From contig NZ_QUOV01000001.1 in assembly GCF_003390395.1 (NCBI RefSeq), forward strand, positions 2,914,001-2,978,000: 64,000 bases of DNA, written 5' to 3'. The first letter of the stretch is position 1; each line of letters begins with the position of its first letter. Positions 1 through 7,568 of the stretch are shown here, piece by piece. The notes under the pieces were generated by a model that saw only the letters and a program-made list of their open reading frames with translations, was not told the origin of the DNA and made no database searches. Source of the DNA: Thalassotalea euphylliae. GTDB taxonomy: Bacteria; Pseudomonadota; Gammaproteobacteria; Enterobacterales; Alteromonadaceae. The position numbers were made by a program, and so were the translations under genes.

Positions 1-48
1 CTTATAGCAGTAGGTATATGCTATGCACTTGGCTTACTGAGAGGCTAA
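1..48 (+). CDS. C-terminal fragment of an unidentified membrane protein
   Basis: The first frame is open from the left edge and ends in TAA at 46-48, giving 15 residues (LIAVGICYALGLLRG) that are hydrophobic and look like the end of a membrane helix. It ends 19 bases before dgkA, so the two may be co-transcribed. Too little is present to name a family, and chance openness over 15 codons cannot be excluded. Confidence 0.4.
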   Translation, partial: LIAVGICYALGLLRG

Positions 49-67
49 AGAAAGTGTTAGCGACTAA

Positions 68-472
68 ATGAAAACAATGACGCAACCAATAGATTATTCA
101 AAAAAACCTAATGGCACAGGTATAACACGTATTTTCAAAGCAACTTACTGCTCTTACAAAGGTTTCAAGGCAGCACTATTGCATGAAGCGGCTTTTCGCC
201 AAGAGTTAGTAATATGTCTAATCCTCACCCCAGTCGCATTTTTCTTAGCGGCTTCAAGCTCACAATTATTAATACTATTGATAACCTTAGCATTTGTACT
301 GTTTGCTGAACTTATTAACTCGGCACTAGAAGCTTTAGCCGATAAAATCAGCACAGATCATGACGAGCTTATTGGTAGAGCAAAAGACTTAGGCTCGGCT
401 GGTGTCACGGTTGCCTTTGGTATGTTGATTTTATGCTGGGGTTATATTGCTTATGAGCGATTTTTCGCATAA
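68..472 (+). CDS. dgkA: Diacylglycerol kinase (DgkA)
   Basis: Small inner-membrane kinase that phosphorylates diacylglycerol with ATP to phosphatidic acid, recycling the diacylglycerol released when phospholipid head groups are transferred to periplasmic glycans. The 134 residues match the short bacterial family in full: EAAFRQE at 40-46, then the signature helix AELINSALEALADKI with Glu81, Asn84 and Glu88 in the catalytic positions, and GRAKDLGSA at about 103-111. Three membrane segments are visible (about 47-64, 67-85, 110-130). The ATG at 68 is used; a second ATG three codons later is equally possible. The tail is slightly longer at the N-terminus than in E. coli, which is within the family range. 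The partial gene just upstream suggests an operon. Confidence 0.95.
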   Translation: MKTMTQPIDYSKKPNGTGITRIFKATYCSYKGFKAALLHEAAFRQELVICLILTPVAFFLAASSSQLLILLITLAFVLFAELINSALEALADKISTDHDELIGRAKDLGSAGVTVAFGMLILCWGYIAYERFFA

Positions 473-573
473 GAGAATACAGGTTAAGTGACGTGCACTC
501 TTCAAGCTAACAGCTAACACCACAATGCTGATATAAGACTTGAGAGCTGTGAAGGTGAAGCCGCTCTCATCAG

Positions 574-1929
574 TTAATGAGCGTCTACAGAAAGGTTGCG
601 CATCCACTTCTTTGACCATGTGCGCCAACCAAACAAAATAAGCTTTGCAACTTCTTCGCTGTAGGCGACTAAGGCTACCCAAATAAGTGGCAGGTTCCAA
701 ACCGTCGCCGCAATATAGGTCAGCGGAATACTTACCGCCCACATGCCAAATATATCAGTTATCATGCAAAACTTATTATCTCCGCCAGCACGAATAACGC
801 CGAGTGCCAACGTCATGTTACATACTTTTAGCCATGCTCCCAGTGCAATTAGCGTAAATACTTGGTGAGCTGTTGCTAGTGTTTGTGCTGACATATTCTC
901 ATACGGGCTGAAGATAATTCCTTCGAGCAATAACGCCAAACCACCTAAACCAATTGCGACAACTGGACAAAGTACAAAGAAGGATTTAGCGACCTGCCAG
1001 GCTTGCTCAAAGGCATCAGCCCCAAGCTTTTGACCCACCATAATCGAGCAAGCAGAAGCTAAACCAAAAAATATGGATAAAAATATTCCTTCAATTGGTG
1101 AAAGCAAACTCATCACCGCAAGGGCTTCTGTACCTAATTGCCCGTAGATAAGTTGATACATGAATGTACCGATAGACCAGATGCCAAAACTCATCATCAT
1201 TGGCCAAACTAACTGAAATAGATGCCACCAAGCACGCCGATTCGCCAACAGGCTAAGGTCGCCACTTTTTGGCGCTAATAAATGGCGATGTTTGATTAAA
1301 AATTGCCAAATAATCGCTAAGTGCAGTGCTCTCGATATTAATGTTGCCCAGGCAGCCCCTTCTACTCCAAGTGCAGGTATTCCAAAGCCGCCATTGATAA
1401 GCCAATAATTAAGGATGATATTGATCACTATAGCGACACAACTAAATGCTAAGGGCAGTTTGACCTGACCAATGCTGCGCAGTGCGTTTTCTACAATCAA
1501 TATTAGGCCAACAAAGATCAAACTCGGCATGGTAATCCAAAGGTAAACCTCACCAAGCGCAATAACCTCTGAGTCAGATGAAGCCCAGCCGATGACGAGA
1601 TCAGCAGTATAAAAGTTAACAATGGCTATCGGGGTAAATGCTAACAGTGCAAAAACAGACGCTATCTGAATGCTACGGCGAATTCTGTCACTTTTACCAG
1701 CCCCGAAGTATTGCGCCGCTAAAACACCCACGCCCCATGAAAGGCCTGTCGCAATAACCAAAACTACAAACTGAATACGATTACCTAAACCCACAGAAGC
1801 CACTGCTGCATTGCCAAGGTGACCAACCATCACAACATCAATCATACCGAGTAGTGTGACTAACATATTTTGCAGAGAAATCGGCCAAGCAAGTTTGATC
1901 GTTTGCCGTAATTGCGAAGAAGAGGTCAT
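574..1929 (-). CDS. MATE family multidrug efflux transporter
   Basis: Polytopic inner-membrane antiporter of the NorM branch of MATE exporters, expected to expel cationic drugs or metabolites in exchange for Na+ or H+. The 451 residues form about 12 membrane helices in two repeated halves. Seen motifs: AWPISLQNMLVTLLGMIDVVMVGHLG at the start is a typical MATE helix 1, and the second half repeats the pattern with WPMMMSFGIWSIGTFMYQ. The tail (WRTWSKKWMRN) is basic and cytoplasmic. It is convergent with dgkA across a 100-base gap without an obvious terminator and divergent from the secreted protein at 2085. No clear Shine-Dalgarno is seen before the ATG at 1929. Substrate cannot be read from sequence. 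Confidence 0.9.
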   Translation of the reverse strand: MTSSSQLRQTIKLAWPISLQNMLVTLLGMIDVVMVGHLGNAAVASVGLGNRIQFVVLVIATGLSWGVGVLAAQYFGAGKSDRIRRSIQIASVFALLAFTPIAIVNFYTADLVIGWASSDSEVIALGEVYLWITMPSLIFVGLILIVENALRSIGQVKLPLAFSCVAIVINIILNYWLINGGFGIPALGVEGAAWATLISRALHLAIIWQFLIKHRHLLAPKSGDLSLLANRRAWWHLFQLVWPMMMSFGIWSIGTFMYQLIYGQLGTEALAVMSLLSPIEGIFLSIFFGLASACSIMVGQKLGADAFEQAWQVAKSFFVLCPVVAIGLGGLALLLEGIIFSPYENMSAQTLATAHQVFTLIALGAWLKVCNMTLALGVIRAGGDNKFCMITDIFGMWAVSIPLTYIAATVWNLPLIWVALVAYSEEVAKLILFGWRTWSKKWMRNLSVDAH

Positions 1930-2084
1930 TTATAGAAAGGAAAATATATATAGAAAGCAACAAGCTGATATTCTAGTGATATTTAACGTATATTGCTCGT
2001 TGAATACGTATTAATATTCACTTTATTATTTACAAAATTTAGCTAAAACAAGCTAAACATTATTAACTTCAACAAGGACAACAC

Positions 2085-2783
2085 ATGCCGATCACCGGAA
2101 AGTTATTTCCTACCCTATTAAATACTAAAAAATCTGCACGAATCATCGCGTACTCTGCGCTAATAGCATCGGCGTTTAGTAGTCTAGCGGCTTCAGCTAG
2201 CGATCCGAAAGATGGCAAACTAGCGCAAGCACATCCTCCGTTTGTGATGCCAGCACCTTTAGTATCTATTGCTTCACACGATGCTTTTTTTGATCGAATA
2301 AAAGCGTTTTGTGGCCAAGCATTTACAGGCAAGGTGTCACTTGATACGGGTGGTGACGATAGCTTCAACGATAAGCAGCTGATAATGCATGTTAGAAAAT
2401 GCGATGAGCGAGAGCTACAAATCCCTTTTCACATTGGCAAAAATGCATCACGTACTTGGATTATCACCAAAACAGGCTCTGGATTGTCACTTAAACACGA
2501 TCATCGCCATCGCGATGGCAGCCATGATGTGCAGACCATGTATGGCGGTCACACGCTTGACGCTGGGTGGCCAGAAGTACAGTCATTTCCAGCAGATCAA
2601 TACTCAAAAGAGCTTTTTGTAAAGCAAGGCATACCGCAATCAGCAGACAATACGTGGCAAATGTTTATTTACCCTAATCGTTTCAGCTATAGGATGGTTA
2701 GACAGGGTAGAGAGTTTCGCGTTGATTTCGACTTAACGAAGCCAATCACTCCACCTAAAGCCCCGTGGGGATATCAAGATTAG
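2085..2783 (+). CDS. Secreted protein of unknown function
   Basis: A 232-residue protein I cannot assign to a named family. An N-terminal signal peptide is clear: basic start, hydrophobic stretch around 20-37 (IIAYSALIASAFSSLAASA) and a probable cut after ASA near residue 39, so it should be periplasmic or released. The mature part has two cysteines (Cys76, Cys105) that could form a disulfide, a histidine-rich stretch LKHDHRHRDGSHD around 145-157 that might bind metal, and a C-terminal segment rich in aromatic and basic residues. The start is supported by AGGA eight bases before ATG. It stands alone: divergent from the MATE gene and convergent with the CsrB-type RNA. Metal binding is inference only. 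Confidence 0.75.
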   Translation: MPITGKLFPTLLNTKKSARIIAYSALIASAFSSLAASASDPKDGKLAQAHPPFVMPAPLVSIASHDAFFDRIKAFCGQAFTGKVSLDTGGDDSFNDKQLIMHVRKCDERELQIPFHIGKNASRTWIITKTGSGLSLKHDHRHRDGSHDVQTMYGGHTLDAGWPEVQSFPADQYSKELFVKQGIPQSADNTWQMFIYPNRFSYRMVRQGREFRVDFDLTKPITPPKAPWGYQD

Positions 2784-2901
2784 CACTCTGTTTATCTGGG
2801 CCTAACGCTAAGCGAGCAAATAAAATTCAGATACCCGAGCACCTGATTTATTTTCACGCTTCATTTGGTTGCATAGTGCTCGCTGTCACTAAATTTTTGA
2901 C

Positions 2902-2932
2902 ATAAAAAAATGCGACTCATAGAGTCGCATTT
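2902..2932 (-). terminator. Intrinsic terminator of the CsrB-type RNA
   Basis: A perfect 9-bp stem (ATGCGACTC at 2910-2918 and GAGTCGCAT at 2922-2930) with a 3-base loop, followed on the minus strand by a run of T. It ends the minus-strand RNA, and the A-run on the other side may let it also stop transcripts from the gene at 2085. Confidence 0.9.
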
Positions 2933-3248
2933 CTTTATCTAGCTTTGTTGCGCATCCTGCGCACAATTAGTGTTTCCCGCTTCATCCTTAAAGAAACTGT
3001 CCTTAGTATATCCTAACGATCCCTTCGCTGTCCTACCGCCTAATCCTAAAGCGACTACATTTCCTAATGTAACACACACCTTGTGTTTAAAGCTTACCTG
3101 CTTATCTTCCTTAACTTAGCTTTCCTTTGCTAATTCACATCCTTGTTCTATCATCCTATGCAATATCCTATTGCATGACCTAATCCTAAGGCCTCCCTTG
3201 ACAGGAATTCATTTCCTGTGTCGTCCTGACAGTTGTAATATTACGTTA
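2908..3248 (-). ncRNA. csrB: CsrB/CsrC-family CsrA-sequestering RNA
   Basis: Regulatory RNA expected to bind many copies of the translational repressor CsrA and so relieve repression of its targets. No credible protein is encoded here. Read on the minus strand, the ~340 nt contain 18 GGA motifs, most as AGGA. Several are displayed in hairpin loops exactly as in the family: TGCGC-AGGA-TGCGCA near 2950, ACATT-AGGA-AATGT near 3060, TGCAAT-AGGAT-ATTGCA near 3168, GTC-AGGAC-GAC near 3227. The RNA ends at a strong terminator and begins just after a TATAAT box. Length, motif count (E. coli CsrB: 369 nt and a similar number of sites) and loop display all agree. The 5' end is inferred from the promoter and could differ by several bases. 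Confidence 0.92.
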
Positions 3249-3254
3249 TCAGCG

Positions 3255-3260
3255 ATTATA
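3255..3260 (-). promoter_or_regulatory. -10 box of the CsrB-type RNA
   Basis: Perfect TATAAT on the minus strand, placing the transcription start near 3248. The -35 region about 17 bases upstream (GTTTTT) is a poor match, as expected for a promoter that needs an activator. Confidence 0.65.
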
Positions 3261-3399
3261 AACTAGCAAGTATGATAAAAACTTTTTCATGGGCTGAAGT
3301 GCAATTTTCACACAAAAACAGTAACAAACTGTATTTAAAGGTTTTTTATTCATGCACTTTCCTTTTTTCGCGAACAACTTACTCAATATCCTACGCCTA

Positions 3400-3417
3400 T
3401 GTGCGACATATCTTACA
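3400..3417 (-). promoter_or_regulatory. Possible UvrY/GacA upstream activating site
   Basis: On the minus strand the site reads TGTAAG, six bases, CGCACA, against the GacA/UvrY consensus TGTAAG-N6-CTTACA: the left half is perfect and the right half matches 4 of 6. It lies about 140 bases upstream of the -10 box, the distance range known for CsrB/RsmZ activating sites. The family link is established knowledge; the assignment here is inference. Confidence 0.5.
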
Positions 3418-3556
3418 TTTACATTTCCATAAATGACATTACACCTTGTTAACACATTCACATAACTTGGTTTACTTTTGTACAAATGCATTACACCTAT
3501 GCTTGAACTTAAATGAGAAGAACAAAAATGTCTCATGTGCTTTCTATATCGCAATA

Positions 3557-3584
3557 AAAAACGGCCACCTATTGGTAGCCGTTC
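3557..3584 (-). terminator. Intrinsic terminator of the EGKCG-repeat gene
   Basis: Stem AACGGCTACC / GGTGGCCGTT with one mismatch and a 4-base loop on the minus strand, followed by TTTTTTATTG. It lies 85 bases after the stop of the EGKCG-repeat gene and separates it from the CsrB-type RNA promoter region. Confidence 0.85.
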
Positions 3585-3667
3585 AATCAATGACTTAAGC
3601 TAATAAGGCTTAAGTTAGCAAATAAAATAAGCGAGCTGTTATTTCATCTGACGAGTATGGCTGTTAA

Positions 3668-4060
3668 TTAGCCACCACATTTACCTTCGCCACACTTACC
3701 TTTTGCTTTTTTCTTGCCTTCACCACATTTGCCTTCGCCGCATTTGCCTTTGGCTTTACCTTCACCACACTTGCCTTCACCGCATTTGCCTTTGGCTTTA
3801 CCTTCGCCACATTTGCCTTCGCCGCACTTACCTTTGGCTTTACCTTCGCCACATTTGCCTTCGCCGCACTTACCTTTGGCTTTACCTTCACCACACTTGC
3901 CTTCACCACACTTGTCGCCACCAGCAGCAACAGACACAGAAACTACGTCTTCAACAGCAAACGGGTTAACATCAGCCTTCGCAGGCGCAGAAACTAAAAG
4001 GCCTAAAGAAAATAAGCCCATTACAGCAGCCAGAGTTGATTTCTTGATTAAATTCATCAT
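3668..4060 (-). CDS. Orphan EGKCG-repeat precursor (HvfA/bufferin-like)
   Basis: A 130-residue exported low-complexity protein. Residues 1-29 are a classic signal peptide ending APAKA; a short linker 30-49 follows; residues 50-130 are five copies of the unit KCGEGKCGEGKAKG (the fifth carries two extra residues, KK) plus a partial sixth, giving 12 cysteines and six EGKCG motifs. EGKCG is the core motif of HvfA-type substrates of MNIO (DUF692) enzymes, in which cysteine is converted to oxazolone/thioamide-type copper ligands; bufferins are related copper-sequestering peptides. By inference this is a secreted, post-translationally modified metal binder. Unusually, no MNIO enzyme, DUF2063 partner or DoxX protein is nearby: neighbours are the CsrB-type RNA and dusC. 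Start: AGGAAA lies five bases before the first of two adjacent ATG codons. An unmodified cysteine-rich metal chelator is the alternative. Confidence 0.85.
   Translation of the reverse strand: MMNLIKKSTLAAVMGLFSLGLLVSAPAKADVNPFAVEDVVSVSVAAGGDKCGEGKCGEGKAKGKCGEGKCGEGKAKGKCGEGKCGEGKAKGKCGEGKCGEGKAKGKCGEGKCGEGKKKAKGKCGEGKCGG
3671..3913 (-). repeat. Tandem 42-bp repeats inside the EGKCG gene
   Basis: Five consecutive units of about 42 bp (one 48 bp) plus a partial unit encode the KCGEGKCGEGKAKG blocks. Neighbouring units are nearly identical at the DNA level, differing mainly at third positions (gcc/gca, ttc/tta type changes), which suggests recent amplification and a copy number that may vary between strains. 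Confidence 0.9.
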
Positions 4061-4090
4061 GTTTTCCTTTGTTATAAAAAATATAGCTAA

Positions 4091-4106
4091 CTTATACTGT
4101 TATAAG
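4091..4106. promoter_or_regulatory. Inverted repeat upstream of the EGKCG gene
   Basis: CTTATA-N4-TATAAG, a perfect 6-bp inverted repeat, sits 31 bases upstream of the EGKCG start codon within AT-rich promoter-like sequence. It could be an operator or simply overlap the -10 region; no known regulator site is recognised. Confidence 0.35.
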
Positions 4107-4226
4107 TGTTTTTATCTAGACCTCTAAGATAGCATATTTATTTCAAATTTATTCTCTCGCGTGAGAATTTGTTTGACCTTATCAATAGGCTAAAATACAA
4201 GCCTACACTTCTATGAAAGAATAATT

Positions 4227-5195
4227 TTGAACGTAAAGCAAATTTTTTTAGCACCAATGGAAGGGGTCGTTGATCACTTGATGCGCGATCTACTCACACA
4301 GATTAATGACTATGATTTATGCATAACGGAATTTGTTCGGGTAGTTAATCGCAAGGTCCCGAAACACACTTTCTACAAGCTTTGTCCAGAACTTAAACTC
4401 GGCGGCAAAACACCATCGGGAACCCCTGTAAGAGTTCAGCTATTAGGCCAAGATCCAAACTGGATGGCAGAAAATGCCCTAATAGCTCACGACTTAGGGA
4501 CAAGCGGCGTCGATATTAACTTTGGCTGTCCTGCAAAAACGGTCAATAAAAGCCAAGGCGGCGCTAGCTTACTTAAAGACCCAGAATTGATGTACCAAGT
4601 CATTTCAAATGTAAAGTCTGCTCTATCTGGCACTGAGCAACCGTTGTCTGCAAAAATACGGTTAGGCTTCGACGACACCAGCTTACTTGATGAAATTGTT
4701 GATGCTATCGCGCAAGCTCAGCCAGACATGTTAACGGTTCATGCCAGAACTAAAAGACAAGGTTACAAGCCTCCTGCTTATTGGGAGTATATTGCGGATA
4801 TTAAAAGCAAGCTAACCATACCTGTTATTGCTAATGGCGAAATATGGCAACGTTCAGATGCACAGCGATGTATTGAGAAATCTCACTGTAATGATTTAAT
4901 GATTGGCCGTGGAGCACTTGCAACACCTAACCTTGCAAACGTACTGAAATACAACGATACGCCTATGACATGGGAAGAGACATGTCAATTGATTCTAGAT
5001 TGGACTAAGCTGGATGACGGTGAATTTAAGCCTTTCTACTTTTCAAGTCGCTTAAAGCAGTGGTATCGATATTTAAAGTATTTCTACCCTCAAGCAGCAA
5101 CGCTTTTTGACGCCATTAAAACGCTACAACACAAAGCGGAGATCGTCAGTGAAATCGAGCGAATCATAAGAGTAGAAAGTACTGAAGTGTTGTAG
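4227..5195 (+). CDS. dusC: tRNA-dihydrouridine(16) synthase DusC
   Basis: Flavoenzyme that reduces uridine to dihydrouridine at position 16 in the D loop of tRNAs, using FMN and NADPH. The 322 residues follow the DusC subfamily throughout: FMN-binding LAPMEGV at 8-14, TEFVRVV at 34-40, the catalytic cysteine Cys101 in NFGCPAKTVN, HARTKRQGY near 171-179, and IANGEIW and MIGRGAL in the C-terminal half of the TIM barrel. The start is a TTG at 4227: the next in-frame ATG is residue 11, inside the FMN loop, and using it would remove the first strand. GAAAG lies about eight bases upstream. The gene is divergent from the EGKCG gene and ends at a strong terminator shared with the TonB operon. Confidence 0.95.
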   Translation: MNVKQIFLAPMEGVVDHLMRDLLTQINDYDLCITEFVRVVNRKVPKHTFYKLCPELKLGGKTPSGTPVRVQLLGQDPNWMAENALIAHDLGTSGVDINFGCPAKTVNKSQGGASLLKDPELMYQVISNVKSALSGTEQPLSAKIRLGFDDTSLLDEIVDAIAQAQPDMLTVHARTKRQGYKPPAYWEYIADIKSKLTIPVIANGEIWQRSDAQRCIEKSHCNDLMIGRGALATPNLANVLKYNDTPMTWEETCQLILDWTKLDDGEFKPFYFSSRLKQWYRYLKYFYPQAATLFDAIKTLQHKAEIVSEIERIIRVESTEVL

Positions 5196-5226
5196 TTAGC
5201 TTAGTTATGTAATTTTCTTGAGGGAT

Positions 5227-5258
5227 AAAAAAACCAGCCATCAGGCTGGTTTTTTGTT
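5227..5258. terminator. Bidirectional terminator between dusC and the TonB2 operon
   Basis: AAACCAGCC, ATCA loop, GGCTGGTTT with A-run before and T-run after, placed between two converging genes. Confidence 0.9.
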
Positions 5259-5274
5259 TGGTTCTAAAGCCAAA

Positions 5275-6534
5275 TTAAATAGCAACACCTTTACGTTGTG
5301 CTGTTTCTTCAATAAATGACTTCCAACCGCGAGCTGCTTTACGCGATTTAGGATCTTTCATTGCACGAGAGATCTCTGCATGCGCTTGCTTGTACTGACC
5401 CAAATAGAAGTGTGCTTCAGCTAGGCTCATGTATACACGACCTTTGTTCTTCACACCCGCTTCAAGTGCCTTATTAAGCGCAACGATAGACTTTTTGAAC
5501 TGCTCGCTTTGCTTTAACAACATGCCTTGCTTGCGCCAGTGTTGTGCTTCGTTAGTTAACTTAGCAACTTCACCGTAGTATTTAGCAGCAGTAGCAATGT
5601 TTTGGGCCGCATGGTATGCGTTAGCTAATGTCGATAATGTTTGATCATCGCGCTTAATATCACCAGAGCCAATATGTTTCTCTAGTAATTTAGCTGCTTT
5701 GAACGGAACACCATTAGATTGGTACAAACTTGCTAAAGTTTTTAGCTCAGATTCTTTTTCTAAGAAACCTTGCTTGTATGCCATATCTAATGTCGACAAT
5801 GCTTTTGTGTAATCTTCCACTAATAAGTAGAACATACCCAATTGCGTCCACCATTGCTTATTCTCAGGGAATATTTGCAATACAGTTTCAAGCACCTTAA
5901 CACCGTCGCGGTACATCTTACGTTCGTAGTAAGACGTTAGCTTTAAGATGTAAGGGTTTTGATTTGGCTTGTCACCAAATAACGCAATCGCCTTATCAGC
6001 AGGCTCAATCATTTTGTCTAAGCGACGAAGTTCGTAGTAAGCTTGCGCAATCTTAACGTAAGTTTGCGAATCTTCTTTACCTGTGAACTCCATCCAAGCT
6101 TCATAGTTCTTAAGCGCTTCTTCGTACTTCTTGGTTTGCATTTGCAAATCAGCAAGTAACTTGATTGATTCACCGTGATCGCCTTCGTTTAGGATATCAG
6201 GCTCAACCGCTTGCTTAAGATAGCTAATCGCTTTCTCTTCTTGGTTGCCTTTGGTTGCATACATTACCGCGATCATACGTGCTACATAAGCTTTGTCGTA
6301 TGGTTTGCTCGCTTCAATGTCTAACAAAAGAACAAGTGCGCCATCAATGTCGTCGGCAGTGTAAAGTTCAAATGCTTTTTGTACTTTCTTACCTACTGAT
6401 GGACCAACTAGTTGTGTTGGACGCTTTTTCTTCTCTTGTTTTGCTTCTGCGGCTTGAACGTCAAAAGAGAACGGTAATTGGACAGTCGTTACTGCAGATG
6501 CAATTACTAATGCCGTTGCAAGTTTTTTAAACAT
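5275..6534 (-). CDS. TPR protein of the TonB2 module
   Basis: A 419-residue exported helical repeat protein closing the TonB2 operon. A signal peptide covers about 1-28 (ending FDVQA-A), then tetratricopeptide-like helices fill the rest, with recognisable units such as VARMIAVMYATKGNQEEKAISYLKQA and AEAHFYLGQYKQAHAEISRAM. Homologues occupy the same last position in TonB2-type clusters of Vibrio, Shewanella and Alteromonas relatives, where they are thought to assist or scaffold the periplasmic side of the complex; the exact role is not settled. The start codon overlaps the tonB stop (TAATG), indicating translational coupling. The gene ends 20 bases before the shared terminator. Confidence 0.85.
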   Translation of the reverse strand: MFKKLATALVIASAVTTVQLPFSFDVQAAEAKQEKKKRPTQLVGPSVGKKVQKAFELYTADDIDGALVLLLDIEASKPYDKAYVARMIAVMYATKGNQEEKAISYLKQAVEPDILNEGDHGESIKLLADLQMQTKKYEEALKNYEAWMEFTGKEDSQTYVKIAQAYYELRRLDKMIEPADKAIALFGDKPNQNPYILKLTSYYERKMYRDGVKVLETVLQIFPENKQWWTQLGMFYLLVEDYTKALSTLDMAYKQGFLEKESELKTLASLYQSNGVPFKAAKLLEKHIGSGDIKRDDQTLSTLANAYHAAQNIATAAKYYGEVAKLTNEAQHWRKQGMLLKQSEQFKKSIVALNKALEAGVKNKGRVYMSLAEAHFYLGQYKQAHAEISRAMKDPKSRKAARGWKSFIEETAQRKGVAI

Positions 6535-7151
6535 TACCTACCTCCGTCCATTTTAAAGTCAAGCTGAACAGTTAAACCAGGTTGCTTTTGCGGTTTACCG
6601 TCAACAACTTTTGGCTTGTATTTCCACTTACGTAGTGCACGCTTCGCTTCTTTGTCGAAGATACGTTTTGGCTCTGCTTCGATAACCTTAACGTCTTCAA
6701 CACCACCAATCTCATTAATAGTAAAAGATAGTCGTACCCAACCTTCTTTACCATCACGAGCTGCTTGAATTGGGTATTTAGGCTCAATTCGAACAATTGG
6801 TGTTGCTTCACCATCACGACCAAAACCAGCACCCGGAGCAGATAAACCAGTGTTAGCACCAGCTAACTGTACACCTGGCATATTGAACTCGATACCACCT
6901 TGGTTATTGTTTGCTTCAGGCTCTGGAGCTTGAGGCTTAGGCGGAGTCTTAGGCGGCGGTGGCGGCGGTGGCGGTACACGACGACGCGTCTCTGCTGCAG
7001 ACTTTGGTGGTGTAGTATTCACTTCCACCACGATATTTTCTAACTGTTCTTCCTGAGCGCGATCACCGCTCGCGATCAGGAATGCCATGAACGAAAATAG
7101 TCCAAAGGTAACTGCAGCGCCTAGTAGTATTGATACTAAAAAGCGAACCAT
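6534..7151 (-). CDS. tonB: TonB2-type energy transducer
   Basis: Transmits the proton-motive-force-driven motion of ExbB/ExbD to outer-membrane receptors by contacting their TonB box. The 205 residues show an N-terminal membrane anchor (about 4-28), a linker with eight consecutive prolines at 60-67 followed by Pro/Lys/Glu-rich sequence, and a C-terminal TonB domain from about 118 (YPIQAARDGKEGWVRLSFTI, then KWKYKPKVVDGKP). It is shorter in the proline-rich spacer than E. coli TonB, as is usual for TonB2 proteins. It lies three bases after exbD and overlaps the TPR gene. Three large TonB-dependent receptors 8-18 kb away are plausible clients. Confidence 0.93.
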   Translation of the reverse strand: MVRFLVSILLGAAVTFGLFSFMAFLIASGDRAQEEQLENIVVEVNTTPPKSAAETRRRVPPPPPPPPKTPPKPQAPEPEANNNQGGIEFNMPGVQLAGANTGLSAPGAGFGRDGEATPIVRIEPKYPIQAARDGKEGWVRLSFTINEIGGVEDVKVIEAEPKRIFDKEAKRALRKWKYKPKVVDGKPQKQPGLTVQLDFKMDGGR

Positions 7152-7154
7152 AAA

Positions 7155-7556
7155 TTACCCCTTAGCAGCTGCAATAGAGATACGATCGATTCCTGCTTCT
7201 TTGATAGCATCCATCACTTTAACAACGATACCGTGCTTAGCATCTTTGTCAGCTTGGATAATTACCACATCAGTTGGTTGCTCTGCTAAAAGCTTTTCGA
7301 TGTTAGCAGCAACACGTTCTACATCAACGCGGCGCTTGTCTAACCAAATTTCACCAGTGTCTTTTACTGCAACAAAAATGTTAGCTGACTTCTGTTTAGT
7401 TTGGTTAGCTGCTTTAGGTTTATTTACTTCAATACCTGCTTCTTTTACGAAAGAAGTCGTTACGATAAAGAAGATCAGCATGATGAATACGATGTCAAGC
7501 ATCGGCGTCATATCAATTGCTGCTTCTTCTTCTTCACGAATACGTTTACGTGCCAT
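7155..7556 (-). CDS. exbD: ExbD-type proton-channel subunit
   Basis: Second component of the TonB energising motor. The 133 residues have a cytoplasmic basic N-terminus, one membrane helix (about 19-38) carrying Asp21 in the TPMLDIVFIML motif, which is the proton-carrying aspartate of the family, and a periplasmic domain ending near DRISIAAAKG. Length is typical. It sits 12 bases after exbB and three bases before tonB within the operon. Confidence 0.93.
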   Translation of the reverse strand: MARKRIREEEEAAIDMTPMLDIVFIMLIFFIVTTSFVKEAGIEVNKPKAANQTKQKSANIFVAVKDTGEIWLDKRRVDVERVAANIEKLLAEQPTDVVIIQADKDAKHGIVVKVMDAIKEAGIDRISIAAAKG

Positions 7557-7568
7557 TCGAATTTCTCT

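Noticed and set aside
3249..3590. Minus-strand open frame of 113 codons in the gap upstream of the CsrB-type RNA
   Set aside because: It covers the RNA promoter region and the terminator of the EGKCG gene, its residue content is unlike a protein, and no ribosome site is seen.
3671..3913. CRISPR-like array
   Set aside because: The repeats are contiguous 42-bp coding units without spacers.
3703..4127. Plus-strand open frames through the EGKCG repeats (Pro/Leu/His-rich)
   Set aside because: They are antisense images of the tandem repeat; the minus-strand frame has a signal peptide, ribosome site and a known motif.
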